DNA from: Plutella xylostella
Lineage: Eukaryota > Arthropoda > Insecta > Lepidoptera > Plutellidae
Direction: 5' to 3'
Assembly (NCBI RefSeq): GCF_932276165.1
Contig: NC_063983.1
Location: 3,231,501 to 3,295,500 of the forward strand
DNA: 64,000 nt
Notes under the pieces: model-generated
The model's database searches: none
Told to the model about the DNA's origin: nothing
What the model saw: only the letters and a program-made list of their open reading frames with translations
Shown: piece after piece, positions 47,401-57,165 of the stretch
How positions within the stretch are numbered: position 1 is the first letter of the stretch
Layout: each line of letters starts with the position of its first letter
Program-made: the position numbers and the translations under genes

Positions 47401-50368
47401 ATCAGTAGAAAGTGGAGGCACTCGTTGTTAGACGTTAGAAATAAAAGAGGTGCGGACGTACATAGTGACCATCACCTTGTCGTCGCTAAGATCAAGCTGA
47501 AGATAGCAAACGCTCAACAGAGATCAACACCGACAAACAAACCTTTCGACGTTGACAAACTTCAGGATCCCGACGTAAAACAAAGATTTGGCGTTGAGCT
47601 CCACAACAGATACTTCTCTCTAGCCATAGACGAAGCTCCGATCGAAGAGCACTGGGGCCAGCTTAGCGACGTGTTACAAAATTGCTGCAAGGAAGTGTTA
47701 GGGTATAAGGAGTATTCTCGGAAGGAATGGATCACAAACGAGACGTGGGATAAAATCCAAAATCGCAAATCCATCAAAGGTCAGCTGAACGCAGAGCAGG
47801 ATCACGATGCTAAAGAAGCGCTAGCCTACGAATACTTCTTATGCGAAAGCGACATCAAACGTAGCCTTAAAAAAGATAAGCGACGCTGGGCTGAGTCTAT
47901 CGCTCGTAGAGCAGAGAAAGCTGCCATGACTGGGAACACCAGAGAAGTGTACAGAGCAGGGAAAGAGTTGTGCCGCAAACCCAGGAAAGACCGACCCATA
48001 AGGAGCCAGGACGGTAAGCTCTTAGTAACACTGGGAGACCAGCTTCTAAGATGGCAGCATCACTTCAGCGAGGTTTTTGAAGCTCCACAACCGTCGCACG
48101 CAGATGTGGCAGAGGAGGATATAGACAGTAACAGTCACCAATACTGTCTTGACATAAATATCCAGCCTCCAACACGGCTTGAAATAGCTTCAGCAATAAG
48201 ATCGCTAAAGAACCGAAAAGCACCTGGCATCGACGCTATACCTATCGATGCTCTGAAAGCCAATGCAGAAGTTTCTGCAGACGTGTTGCTTCCGCTACTG
48301 ACATCGATATGGGAACAAGAACAAGTACCGGACAGCTGGAAAGAAGGTGTCTTAGTGAAGCTACCAAAGAAAGGCGATTTATCGTGTTGTGTGAATTGGC
48401 GGGGTATCAACTTGTTGCCGGTGTGTTCGAAGATCCTGTGCAAAATACTGCTGAGTCGGATGGCGGGTGCAGTGCACACACACTTGAGAGAAGAGCAGGG
48501 TGGTTTCAGACCAGGCAGATCATGCACAGACCAACTAAACGTTGTCAGAATGATTCTCGAGCAATGCAACGAAATGCAATGTGAGATCTTCACATTGTTC
48601 GTCGACTTTGAGAAGGCATTTGACCGAGTGAAGTGGTCCAGTATATGGCGCATACTCAAAAAGAGAGGAATACCGGAGAAGATCATCGGACTCATCAAGT
48701 GTCTGTATGAAGGGTCCTCCTGTAGAGTGATGCATAAAGGCCGTCTCACTGATCCCATCCCAGTGACTTCAGGTGTTAAGCAAGGGTGTCTGCTGTCTCC
48801 GCTCCTGTTCCTTATTGTTCTAGACGACGTGATGTGTAGAGTGACTTGCAAATGCCAAAGGGGCTTACCCTGGTCTGAGAATAAGCACCTGGAAGACATA
48901 GATTTTGCAGACGACCTGTGCTTGTTCTCTACAAGTCGTTCTGACCTCCAGTCCAAAACAAACGACCTTGCCACGGAAGCGGCGAAAGAAGGTCTTCGCA
49001 TCAATATTGGGAAAACCAAGGAGATGCGCCTTCGGTCCCTTGATGACCAGCCGCTCCAAATCAATGGCGTCGACGTTGAAAGGGTTAGCAAATTTACTTA
49101 CCTGGGGGGAGTAGTAGATCCAACAGGTGGGACAGACTTGGACATAGAGAGTCGTCTGAACAAGGCAAGAGGCGCGTTTGCCCAGTTGAAACCAGTGTGG
49201 AGCTCCAGCGTCATCACCCGGCGAACAAAAGTGAGGATTTTCGAGTCTAACGTGAAGTCAGTCCTGTTATACGGTTGCGAGACATGGTTCGTTCGGAAAG
49301 ACCTATCCAGCAAGCTACAAGTATTTGTCAACAAATGCTTAAGGCGAATCCTGCGGATTTACTGGCCACGAACCATTTCGAACGCGGAACTGTGGAGACT
49401 GACCAAGCAGAAACCTATCGACCAAGAAATCCTCATTAGAAAATGGAGGTGGCTGGGGCATACCCTTAGAAGACCTGGAGAAACTCCTTCGAAGCGCATA
49501 CTCACCTGGCAGCCACCTGGAAGCCGTAAAAGAGGCCGCCCAAAAACAACCTGGCGACGTTCTGTGGAGAGTGAGGCAAAGGTTATGAGGATGGAGTGGG
49601 AGGATCTCGCAGCCGCTGCCCAAGATCGAGTCAGATGGAGAAATCTTCTCAAAGCCCTTTGTCCCTGCTGAGGGACGTCAGGATGGATGTATGTATGTAT
49701 GTATGTAGTCTCAGTCTAGTCTCACCAGAGATACTTACCTTCTGTTACATTTGGACTCTTCAAATACAAAAAGTGTGTGCAGTATATGTATAGTGAACTC
49801 GTACCTACCCCTTAAAAACTAACTACATAAACTCCACAAGATTCCATAATATACAAATGGTGTTTTTTTTTACCAACTTCGCAAAAAGGAGGAGTTTCTC
49901 AATTCGTCCGTTCGTCTGTTTTGTGCAGTGGCGAATGATAGGTTCTTCTTCCCATGTGCAATTTGTGTAAAACACGAATTTGAGTGATATTGCAATAACT
50001 CATGGGATCAGATGTTGAAAGTGGAAGGTCATCAGTACATGTCGGAGGCACTTTATAGGGGTACCAGCTGCGATGTATGGCTTTTGGGTCTTTACGGCTT
50101 TATGATCACCTTGATATAAAAATTGCTATGAGCCTACTTTGCGTTGTACTCTGCACATTACTCATTTCAAACAATACGTTATTTACTTTGGATTTCCACG
50201 TTTTATCGAAGGATATTATATCGCAGTGTGAGGCTATGCGTCAGTTTGAAAATGATTGTATACCTACTTAATTTATTTTTTAATTTTAATATAATTATTA
50301 CTATTGCTTCAGATATATCCACGTGCTGCGTAAAAGCCCACGGATCATGTCGGAGTGTCTGCGAAAAA
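44410..50368 (+). CDS. Candidate RECK-like secreted/GPI-anchored protein, first two coding exons only
   Basis: Exon 1 is coding from ATG 44410 to 44509. It follows an acceptor (CATACAG) at about 44336 and short upstream frames starting at 44337 and 44363. It encodes MGSSYVSKTTDAGDWWRAKL, then the hydrophobic VVVVISLTCAYAQ, a good signal peptide. It ends in phase 1 at GTGAGT. Exon 2 (50313-50368) joins in phase as NISTCCVKAHGSCRSVCEK and ends at GTAAGT. The CC...C...CE spacing matches the first cysteine knot of RECK (human CCNHSKDNQMCRDVCEQ, from memory). RECK inhibits matrix metalloproteases and is a Wnt7 co-receptor in vertebrates. Later exons would be beyond 64000, implying an intron over 13 kb. 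An intact retrotransposon lies in intron 1. The evidence is short, so another cysteine-rich secreted protein is possible. Confidence 0.5.
44604..44715. repeat. Inverted repeat with GACGTCGCGTCGTG arms
   Basis: AATACGACGTCGCGTCGTG near 44618 pairs with CACGACGCGACGTCGTCGTA near 44687, separated by about 50 bp. Arms differ by a 3-bp CGT repeat. It could be a small MITE; no target duplication was seen. It lies in intron 1 of the RECK-like gene. The DNA from 44716 to 46345 shows nothing further. Confidence 0.6.
46550..46630 (+). CDS. Upstream small ORF in the RTE-like leader (26 aa)
   Basis: ATG at 46550 opens MRPRSIGLGVQKALKNSAKR, then VCTLVK and a stop. A shorter one (MATEPMAG, ATG 46501) lies before it. 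Both precede the main ORF, which has no early ATG. They could be leftovers of a leader ORF or control translation of the main ORF. Coding status is not supported by anything but position. Confidence 0.3.
   Translation: MRPRSIGLGVQKALKNSAKRVCTLVK
46705..49671 (+). CDS. RTE-type endonuclease / reverse transcriptase polyprotein
   Basis: The 988-codon frame is intact. Endonuclease motifs in order, with residues counted from the TTG at 46705: WNVRT (25-29), SEARW with Glu55, QCYAPT with Tyr124, GDFNAQ with Asp160 and Asn162, NQIDH with Asp229, and SDHHLV (254-259). Reverse transcriptase: NRKAPG, WRGINLLP, FVDFEKAFD (catalytic Asp634), GVKQGCLLSPLLF, FADD (734-737, catalytic pair), GLRINIGKTK, FTYLGG. 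The C-terminal part has YGCETW, RWLGHTLRR and the basic KRGRPKTTWRRS. The first ATG in frame is at 46792 (Met30), inside the first endonuclease motif; an in-frame stop is at 46690. Thus translation would need a non-AUG start or would lose the catalytic Asn26. Antisense frames here are shadows. Confidence 0.93.
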   Translation: MRRNKRTDSKPQTFGAKKRTLIGIWNVRTMREESRVHQVAKYMTEYQLDIMGISEARWKDFGEERVGDMTLLYSGKPDKHEAGVALLLSRNAQKSLLDWNPVSERIMTARFMSRVRKITVVQCYAPTNKADMAEKETFYSQLNSTLKAIKKQDIVMCMGDFNAQIGCDNRGIESWVGKHALGDRSENGDMLVELCCENDFVIGGSVFPHKNCHKVTWVSPDRRTENQIDHFMISRKWRHSLLDVRNKRGADVHSDHHLVVAKIKLKIANAQQRSTPTNKPFDVDKLQDPDVKQRFGVELHNRYFSLAIDEAPIEEHWGQLSDVLQNCCKEVLGYKEYSRKEWITNETWDKIQNRKSIKGQLNAEQDHDAKEALAYEYFLCESDIKRSLKKDKRRWAESIARRAEKAAMTGNTREVYRAGKELCRKPRKDRPIRSQDGKLLVTLGDQLLRWQHHFSEVFEAPQPSHADVAEEDIDSNSHQYCLDINIQPPTRLEIASAIRSLKNRKAPGIDAIPIDALKANAEVSADVLLPLLTSIWEQEQVPDSWKEGVLVKLPKKGDLSCCVNWRGINLLPVCSKILCKILLSRMAGAVHTHLREEQGGFRPGRSCTDQLNVVRMILEQCNEMQCEIFTLFVDFEKAFDRVKWSSIWRILKKRGIPEKIIGLIKCLYEGSSCRVMHKGRLTDPIPVTSGVKQGCLLSPLLFLIVLDDVMCRVTCKCQRGLPWSENKHLEDIDFADDLCLFSTSRSDLQSKTNDLATEAAKEGLRINIGKTKEMRLRSLDDQPLQINGVDVERVSKFTYLGGVVDPTGGTDLDIESRLNKARGAFAQLKPVWSSSVITRRTKVRIFESNVKSVLLYGCETWFVRKDLSSKLQVFVNKCLRRILRIYWPRTISNAELWRLTKQKPIDQEILIRKWRWLGHTLRRPGETPSKRILTWQPPGSRKRGRPKTTWRRSVESEAKVMRMEWEDLAAAAQDRVRWRNLLKALCPC
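49710..50312. other. Intron spacer with a repeat fragment
   Basis: AACTTCGCAAAAAGGAGGAG and TCTCAATTCGTCCGTTCG (49876-49920) resemble a common lepidopteran dispersed repeat. No coding signal was recognised before the acceptor at 50312. Confidence 0.4.
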
Positions 50369-52597
50369 GTAAGTATATTTTCCCAAATTTAAATAATTCC
50401 CAATTTTTCCTTCTTTATTGAAATAAATTCCATTCGATGATTCAAGTCGCGATATTACTTTATGGCTACGGAGCTTTTACAAAAGATTTCCAATCGAACT
50501 TTTGGAAAACTAAATTGCCTAATTAAACAGATTTATCGTTTCCGCTCTCATTTTTGAAATATTTGTAAAATACTACAGAATGCACTGAGTTTGTTTTCTG
50601 TGATAACAGGAAGTTTAAACCTGACGGGTAAAGAGGAGTGTTTTGAGTTCGCCTATCATCATAGATAGATCAAATAGATCAAATTATTTTATTGGTCGGA
50701 ATCGGTTGTACCGTTATAAATTATTTTAACCTTTTATTAGAATATGTAGAGAGTAGAAGACGTATTTCAGCAGAATATGGGACTAAATGTATGTAGTCTC
50801 GTGTAGCATTCGCACTAGGTGACCATCATAACTTTTAATTGCTGGCACCCTATGCCTTTCATTTAGTTCATAGTCTCTTCTTCACAACCTAAAAACATTT
50901 TTACGCTACTGAGTCACTCTTTAAATGCAGTAAACAAGCCATAACTTAGTATTATTGAAATTTACGCGTTCTTTCCCTCCGTCTCTCCACTGAACTGCAG
51001 CAGGATGTCACTGCAGTCGTAATGTCGGTCCGAATGTCGCTTCGAATCAGACATTCGTCGTGTCGCATCGAGCGGTGTTCCGAGAACGCACGCGTGCTGA
51101 ATAATTCGTGTATTATTGAGTCGTCCAGTGGACGGCCGGCGATGCTTGCCGCGCGTATTACACGCGTGAACATATTTGGGGCCGCTGCCTGCCGATGCCG
51201 TGACATAGCGTGCCGTCTTATAGCTTTATTAGATCGTGTGTAAGGACAGGTAGCCAATTCTGAAATACTCGCATTTCGAGTCGTGTTTTGACGCAAAATT
51301 TACGCTATTGTTATGATGAGGCGCCACTGTCAAGCATCAAGCGTGTGGTAGAAATTGCCCCAAAGGTCTACAATAGTTACATATAACTCTACATTAGATC
51401 AGTCTAGGTTCTACAATACAATTTATTGATTTGTTTTATTAATTCAAAGCATTTACAACTACACATGACATTTTTATATTGCTTCGTGGACACTTAATAC
51501 AGCGTCCATATTAGAGAGCGCCCGTAAAAGTCGGAGTTTATTAATAAACCCGGTCGCATCAAGTTAAAATCTAATCAGACCAATTTGTGTAACCAATTTA
51601 TTTGAGTCACGGGGCGACCACGGACGCGGATATATAATTTTTAACCGACCAAAGTTCCCGAGATAGGTGCATGCGGGTGGAACTTTTCCTGTTTATAATA
51701 TTAGTTGATACAAGATACAAATAAAAGTTGTAAGAGGAGATGGGGCTGAAGCGATGGTCGGGCAATGCATTTGTATTTAATTTGGTCTCGTTAGATGCGT
51801 GGGGCGCGCTTCCTCCACACGCTGGCGGAATAACTTAGGACATCGGTGAGATTTGTCCCGGTCCGGGATACGATGCTTATCATGTCCCGAATAGTTATGG
51901 GTGTTCAGTTTCAAATGGTCGCGCTTTGATAGTTATTTTCGAGTGTGTGGAATATTAACTTAAGTTAAAGCGTATATGTATAATGTGTATTCATAACACA
52001 ACATTATGAGTTTTATGATAGTGAAGCCCTTTCCGATAATAAATTGAAAAAGAATTATGGTAAATTGCCTTTATATAATAGATTCTCAATCGTTTTAGAA
52101 ATGTATTCTTACATATGTGTATCCATACAGTACCTATGTCTGTTTTTATTAGGTTGGTGTTATTAATTATGAATAAAGAATACCTACGTTCTTCATTAAT
52201 AATTTTACTAGTACTCACTGCCAATGATTCCTGCCATTACTAATCTAAATTCTAACTAATCCACACATAAAAAGATAGATATTAATCTTTATAGAGTAAC
52301 TGTTACTCTATAAAGATGAATAGCTAGCAAAATCATGATAAAAAAAATCTTAGGTTAGTAACCTAATCTAAGCTAACTCGATCGTAATCTTACAAAAGCG
52401 TTGATCCCGGTCACCCACACTCCGCCTCAATGCATCCGGTAATTTTTAACATGTCAGAGTTCGTCACCGACAGAGACAATCTAAATAAAGAGCCTTGTGT
52501 CTGCCGCCATTAGATCTCTTTAACCCTCTGTAAATAGTCTCGTTAAGCTTTAATTGGACCGATAAATATAAGCAATTGTACTGAAAGCTGTAATTAA
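50369..52597. other. Intron spacer with a CpG-rich island at 50950-51245
   Basis: Most of this part is AT-rich and empty. From about 50950 to 51245 the DNA is richer in G+C and CpG and stays open on the minus strand for 114 codons (51296-50952). The encoded residues (many R, S, H) resemble no family I know. A regulatory island is as likely as a gene. Confidence 0.4.
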
Positions 52598-52608
52598 GTA
52601 GCGACGGG

Positions 52609-53374
52609 GGGTTCCGCTCATCTTGCATAATCTTTTTTGACCAAAACTCATTTCGCATAACTCGTATGGTCTAAACTTTTTTGGCCGAACCATCACTTTG
52701 CCAAGACTTATGTGGCATAAGGCTCGTTTCGTCTAAAACTCTTTAGGCACAATCTTTAAACACCTAAGTTTCGTTTGCTCAAATTTATGTTCGTCTATAC
52801 CTATGTATAATCTTGTTTCTCCTAATGTTATCTTAATAAATAATATATTAAGTATGTAGTAAATGTACAAATTGTGGTATTTTTCTCGTACATCCCGAAA
52901 ATCACGATATTGTATGATCAAAAAATCGAAAGTTAACGACCAATATAATTATTACAAACCCCATGAGATCGAAACCTAAAAATAGGTGCGACGACGAGCA
53001 AAGCGAGGAGGAGCGTGTTAGGTGCACATGTTCATCAAAACCAAAGCGGAGCGCAGCGAAGCGGAGCGGAGCGTTTTCCAAACAGCGGAAACAATACAAG
53101 GCACCTGTTTGCGCTATGTAGTGAGACGCTCCGTCAAAGTTATAGCCAAACGAATATTATTACTTTGTATAAACCTAATAAACCTATGCCATAGCATTAT
53201 TAGGCTATTCAAGATTTGGCCATACCATTATTAGGCTAAACAATGTTATGCGAAATAACTTTTTACTAAACGAGATTTATGCCATACGATTTTCGGCGTA
53301 ACGAGACTTTGACCAAACGTTACTATGCAATACGAGATTAGGCAAATAAATCTTATGCCAAAAAAGGTAGAACC
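52609..53374. mobile_element. Element with 11-bp target duplication and degenerate internal repeats
   Basis: GTAGCGACGGG occurs at 52598-52608 and 53375-53385, exactly flanking 766 bp. The left tip is GGGTTCCGC and the inverted right tip is GGTTCTACC, so only short tips match. Both halves consist of a degenerate 20-25-bp theme such as TATGCCATACGA, GCATAACTCGT and GACCAAAACTC, with the sense reversed between halves. A 9-11-bp duplication suggests a Mu-like (MULE) element. The centre (53038-53075) has AGCGGAGCG repeats. No transposase is present. Confidence 0.72.
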
Positions 53375-53385
53375 GTAGCGACGGG

Positions 53386-55298
53386 TCTTTGAGCCATTCG
53401 GGACTATTATTCTGTGGATAAAGGAGCGTCAAATATTCATCATGGTTGATTTGTAGTTACTTTGAATACATATTTTGATTATTCTTGCTTCAAATGTTTT
53501 TATCGCAAGGTATATGTAGTTTCACAAACATACGCATACTAAAAATTATGTTACATAGGGGATCGCCAGGCATCAGTCATCATGCCAGCACAGCACTCTA
53601 ATTTTCTAAATTGATAACATCTCTAGCTAGTAGGTAATTGTGTAGTTCGCATACTGTCCACTTGTGCAATGACAGGGCACAGCGGGGAAGACCTAATCAA
53701 CAACTGTCTACCGGGTAATTGAAGGCAACCCCATGCCCGTAGTGGGGAAAAATGGGTTAAAAATACGAAATGGAACTGTCTCTAATTACAGGCCTTCAGT
53801 ACTTATAGTTATTTTTTAATGTTATTTTTTCAGCGACCTAACTTGGTACTGAAGCTTGTGTTTATTGTAGTTACAGAAGGCTTCTAGTCTGTAACTGTAG
53901 TTTAATTTTAATCATGCCCGTGTGTGTGTGTCTGTGAAAGTTACAGCAGTGTGTAGGTGTCAACGTGAAAGTTTCATAAATTACATTACTGCTCCATCTG
54001 AGTTCTCATTGTATGAATGTGAAATTCATTCTAGACTACACGAGACGACTTTGATATTCAAATGTTATTTTATTTTTAATTAACAACGCAGGAACGGCTC
54101 AGGTTTCAGGAGATACGTTTTTAGAGATATATAGGAAGTATAGGAATTTACTAAGTAAAAAAAAAAGAATTTTACATTGTCTACCATTGTACTAACTTAT
54201 TTACGCCGATCATAACCATAACATTTGTAACCCGATTGCAAAAACCATAAACACAAGTTTCATAGCTTGCGTAAAAAACATTCTCAACAACATGTTCTAT
54301 ACAGATTCCTTTATATCTATTCATATCGTAAATCAGCCTTTAGTTTTGAAGACGCTGATAATTAAGACGGAGTTTGGGGCGTCCAGCTTATATTTACGAA
54401 GTGCCAGTGATGCGGCAACGACGGCTAGATGTCGGGCGACAGCAGATGGGCTGCGAAAAACTTATTATAGCTCATTAAATTAGCTACGCGAGGAGCGGGC
54501 CATCTAGCAGCCACTTCAAACCGTTTTTCTGAAATGTTTGAACGTAAAATTAGGAAAATGGTTCCGGTTGACAATACACTCGTGATTTATCGACAGCTGT
54601 TGGGTTATTTTTCATAATGCTATTGGATTTTTCGTTTTGTTTTATTAGCAGCATGAAAACGGGTATTGTGTTTAAAAGTAGACTGAAACATGAAACACAT
54701 AGGTATATTATATCAAAAATAATTATGAAAAAATCTAGAAATTATCTATCTCAAAGTCATGGAACAAAAGTTGTTTCAGATTGACCCCCTGAGTCACCAA
54801 TTCTCCGTTGGTCTACGGGTCTACTTACGGGACATCTTGTATAAATAAACATCTTTTCTTTGACAAGTGGAGGGTTGGGGTAGGTTGGGGTGCCAGGCAA
54901 TTTCAATATGATTTCAGGAATATTAAATTAGGAAGTATGATGCTTGGCTTCATAACAATGGCAACGAAACGTCCGACAGTGAAATGTAATTGAATGAAAA
55001 ACGCAATAAAATTTACATTAAATTTATTCCCATTCAGCCATATTAAACGTGTACGAAATTGATAAATGAGGTTATAAAAATATCAAATGAATTTCCATAT
55101 AAATGAAAAATACAAGATCATGTGGATAAATGAAAAATGTCCCACCCTGTAGCAGCTGGCCCGCGCGGGCCCATACATCATGCAAATTACATCCAATACC
55201 GTTCCGTTGCACATTAATTAGAGAACTAAACCTTCATTATGTGACATAAAGTTCAATTATCTCTACGGTTCCAAACGCTTTCATAAATTTACAGCCGG
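53386..55298. other. Intron spacer
   Basis: AT-rich, with a decayed TA-type repeat near 54760-54830 (CATGGAACAAAAGTTGTTTC, CCCCTGAGTCACC). No exon was recognised. Open frames are short and without family resemblance. Confidence 0.45.
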
Positions 55299-55306
55299 CT
55301 TCAGAC

Positions 55307-55499
55307 GGGTTAGTCCCGCTATGGTATGGTCCCGGTATGGCACCCTCTTAAAATACCTATCAAAAAGTCCCGCTATGGTACCCATCTTTTAGATCTACTT
55401 TACAACAGTACCAAAAACTGAAGGGTACCATAGCGGGACTTTTTGATAGGTATTTTAAGAGGGTGCCATACCGGGACCATACCATAGCGGGACTAACCC
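55307..55499. mobile_element. Perfectly palindromic MITE with 8-bp target duplication
   Basis: Arms 55307-55383 and 55423-55499 are 77-bp inverted repeats that match at every base; the loop is 39 bp. The tip is GGGTTAGTCCCGCTATGG. The flanks CTTCAGAC at 55299-55306 and 55500-55507 are identical, an 8-bp target-site duplication. This fits a hAT- or P/Merlin-type non-autonomous element. Perfect arms argue for a very recent insertion or for conversion between arms. Confidence 0.93.
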
Positions 55500-56129
55500 C
55501 TTCAGACTTTTCTTTATGCGACACAAAGGCCTAATTGATAAATGTTTATGCAGTGCAGTTTAGTTTGTGATTTTTTTATAGATAACATAACTAAATAAAA
55601 TAACTAAGATAAAATAGTCATACATAACTTAAATATTTCATGCCTTTTGTACCTTTGTGTAAGCTCCATAATAATTGTGTCTTGTTTTGTGTACAAATAA
55701 AGAATATCATCTTAGTCTATCTTCTCTACTCAGATTTACAGTCGATATCTTAGTAAAATTACTGTATATCTATGATAATAACTACTAATACTAAGTAAAT
55801 GAAAAAATACGATAAATGGCTCAGAAACAAACTTAAAAAAAACGAACTACTTAACCATTGCCAAGCTAACAGCGATTGCATAGAGATAAGAAGAGTAGTA
55901 AACTATTCAGGGGCGTGCAATGCAATGAAAATGAAATCCGTTAGGGAGAGACTGAAAAATTGCGATAGTTTGTTTTCAGTCTACTCGCTTGGCGTGAAGA
56001 TAAACTGCTAAAACGATCATTTTTTACAGTTGAATTAATAACGGTGAAGATTAGGTATACCTACTTATACTTACCAGAATAGTATTAAAATAATTAATGT
56101 GAGTTCTTACATATATAAGAATATATATA

Positions 56130-56160
56130 TATATTCTTATTATAGAGTATTGGTTTCCTT
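56130..56160. repeat. (AT)n-centred palindrome
   Basis: AAGAATATATATATATATTC with its continuation TT is a short palindrome at an AT microsatellite. It may be simple-sequence in origin. Confidence 0.5.
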
Positions 56161-56214
56161 CATCGATCACTGTCATAAATTAAGCAATTAACGGAAACCC
56201 TTTCTATTGATATT

Positions 56215-56310
56215 CGGAGTAGGTTCCGGCCGGCTCCCGGCGGCTAGATCAAAGTGTCGCGCGGCTTTGATGTCGCGTCGCGTGTCGTTTGTCGCCGCCG
56301 GCTGGACACG
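56215..56310. promoter_or_regulatory. GC-rich cluster with two inverted TCF-like sites and a Helper-like site
   Basis: In an AT-rich intron, this 90-bp GC-rich block holds AGATCAAAG (56246-56254), the inverted CTTTGATG (56265-56272) and GCCGCCG (56294-56300). AGATCAAAG is the TCF/Pangolin HMG-box consensus. GCCGCCR is the Helper motif that the fly TCF C-clamp uses. The spacing (22 bases from the second site) is compatible. Function is inferred only. Confidence 0.35.
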
Positions 56311-56989
56311 TTTGTCATATTCTTATGACAAATATTTGGTTACAAAGTATTTCATTAATGTTTCAGGTTCTTTTGTAAGATCTATAAATGCTTGTTATTG
56401 TAGGTTGGTCATAATTTTACGAGTAATCTCTTCCTGAAAGCTGTGCTGAAAGTTCAATTCATTTAGTTACTTAATTTGTGATTTTTGATTTAACTTGGCC
56501 TACACTTAGCACGTTGTAATTGTAAGATCTAGATAACAGATAAAATCTGATAGCTGACAGGACAGGTATAGCCTAAAATGTTACATTGCCATCACTGAAA
56601 AATTGCCAGCATACCATCCAACTCAGATAAATAAATTATTCTCGAATTGGTCACTTGACACTCACAGCACACCTTTGCCGTGTGACAATTCGCTTGAGTT
56701 CGATTGTCCCTGACAATCCTGCAATCAGCCGCCGCCGGGGCCTCGCACGTGACCCGGGGTGGGGGACCAGACCTCAGCCCCCGTACTAGTAACTTGTAAA
56801 GCGATGGAAGTTAGGTTCAACTGATATTATTTATTAGGTTGTCTGTTATGTTGGGTGCACCAATCTATTATTATTGTAGTCAATTCCTTACTGTATTATT
56901 ATTTTATGCATTAAACACATTCTTAATAATCAGCCAATTAATTTTTACAACTGGGATTGACGCCATATTATTTCTTCGGCGTTTCTCAT

Positions 56990-57165
56990 CCAACCACTAA
57001 ATTCAAATTCAATTTCAAATTCAAATGGTTTAATCGACGTAAAATTTTACAATTATTTGTCGATAGTCATCTACCACCATTTCACAAAGGCCCCTCATTG
57101 AGAAGGAAAGAAATGGCGAAAGAAACTCCTCGAGCATCTTTTCAACTTTTTCCTTATATATCTAT
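56990..57165 (+). repeat. Lepidopteran dispersed repeat relic
   Basis: TTCAAATTCAATTTCAAATT and TTCAAATGGTTTAAT, followed by CATCTACCACCATTTCAC and GAGAAGGAAAGAAATGGCG, then AAACTCCTCGAGC, keep the word order of a retroposon tail common in Lepidoptera. It is strongly diverged. Confidence 0.5.

Larger units (their letters stand above)
46346..49708 (+). mobile_element. Full-length RTE-like non-LTR retrotransposon
   Basis: A GC-richer 5' leader (from about 46346, left edge uncertain) precedes one long ORF (46705-49671). The ORF is followed by only about 15 bases and then a (ATGT)n short tandem repeat (49686-49706) in place of poly(A). A single ORF with apurinic endonuclease plus reverse transcriptase and a microsatellite-like 3' end are the marks of the RTE clade. 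No frameshift or internal stop is present, so the copy is young. It lies in the first intron of the RECK-like gene, same strand. Confidence 0.85.

Noticed and set aside
48135..49091. 318-codon open frame on the minus strand
   Set aside because: It is the antisense shadow of the intact reverse transcriptase ORF and has no family resemblance of its own.
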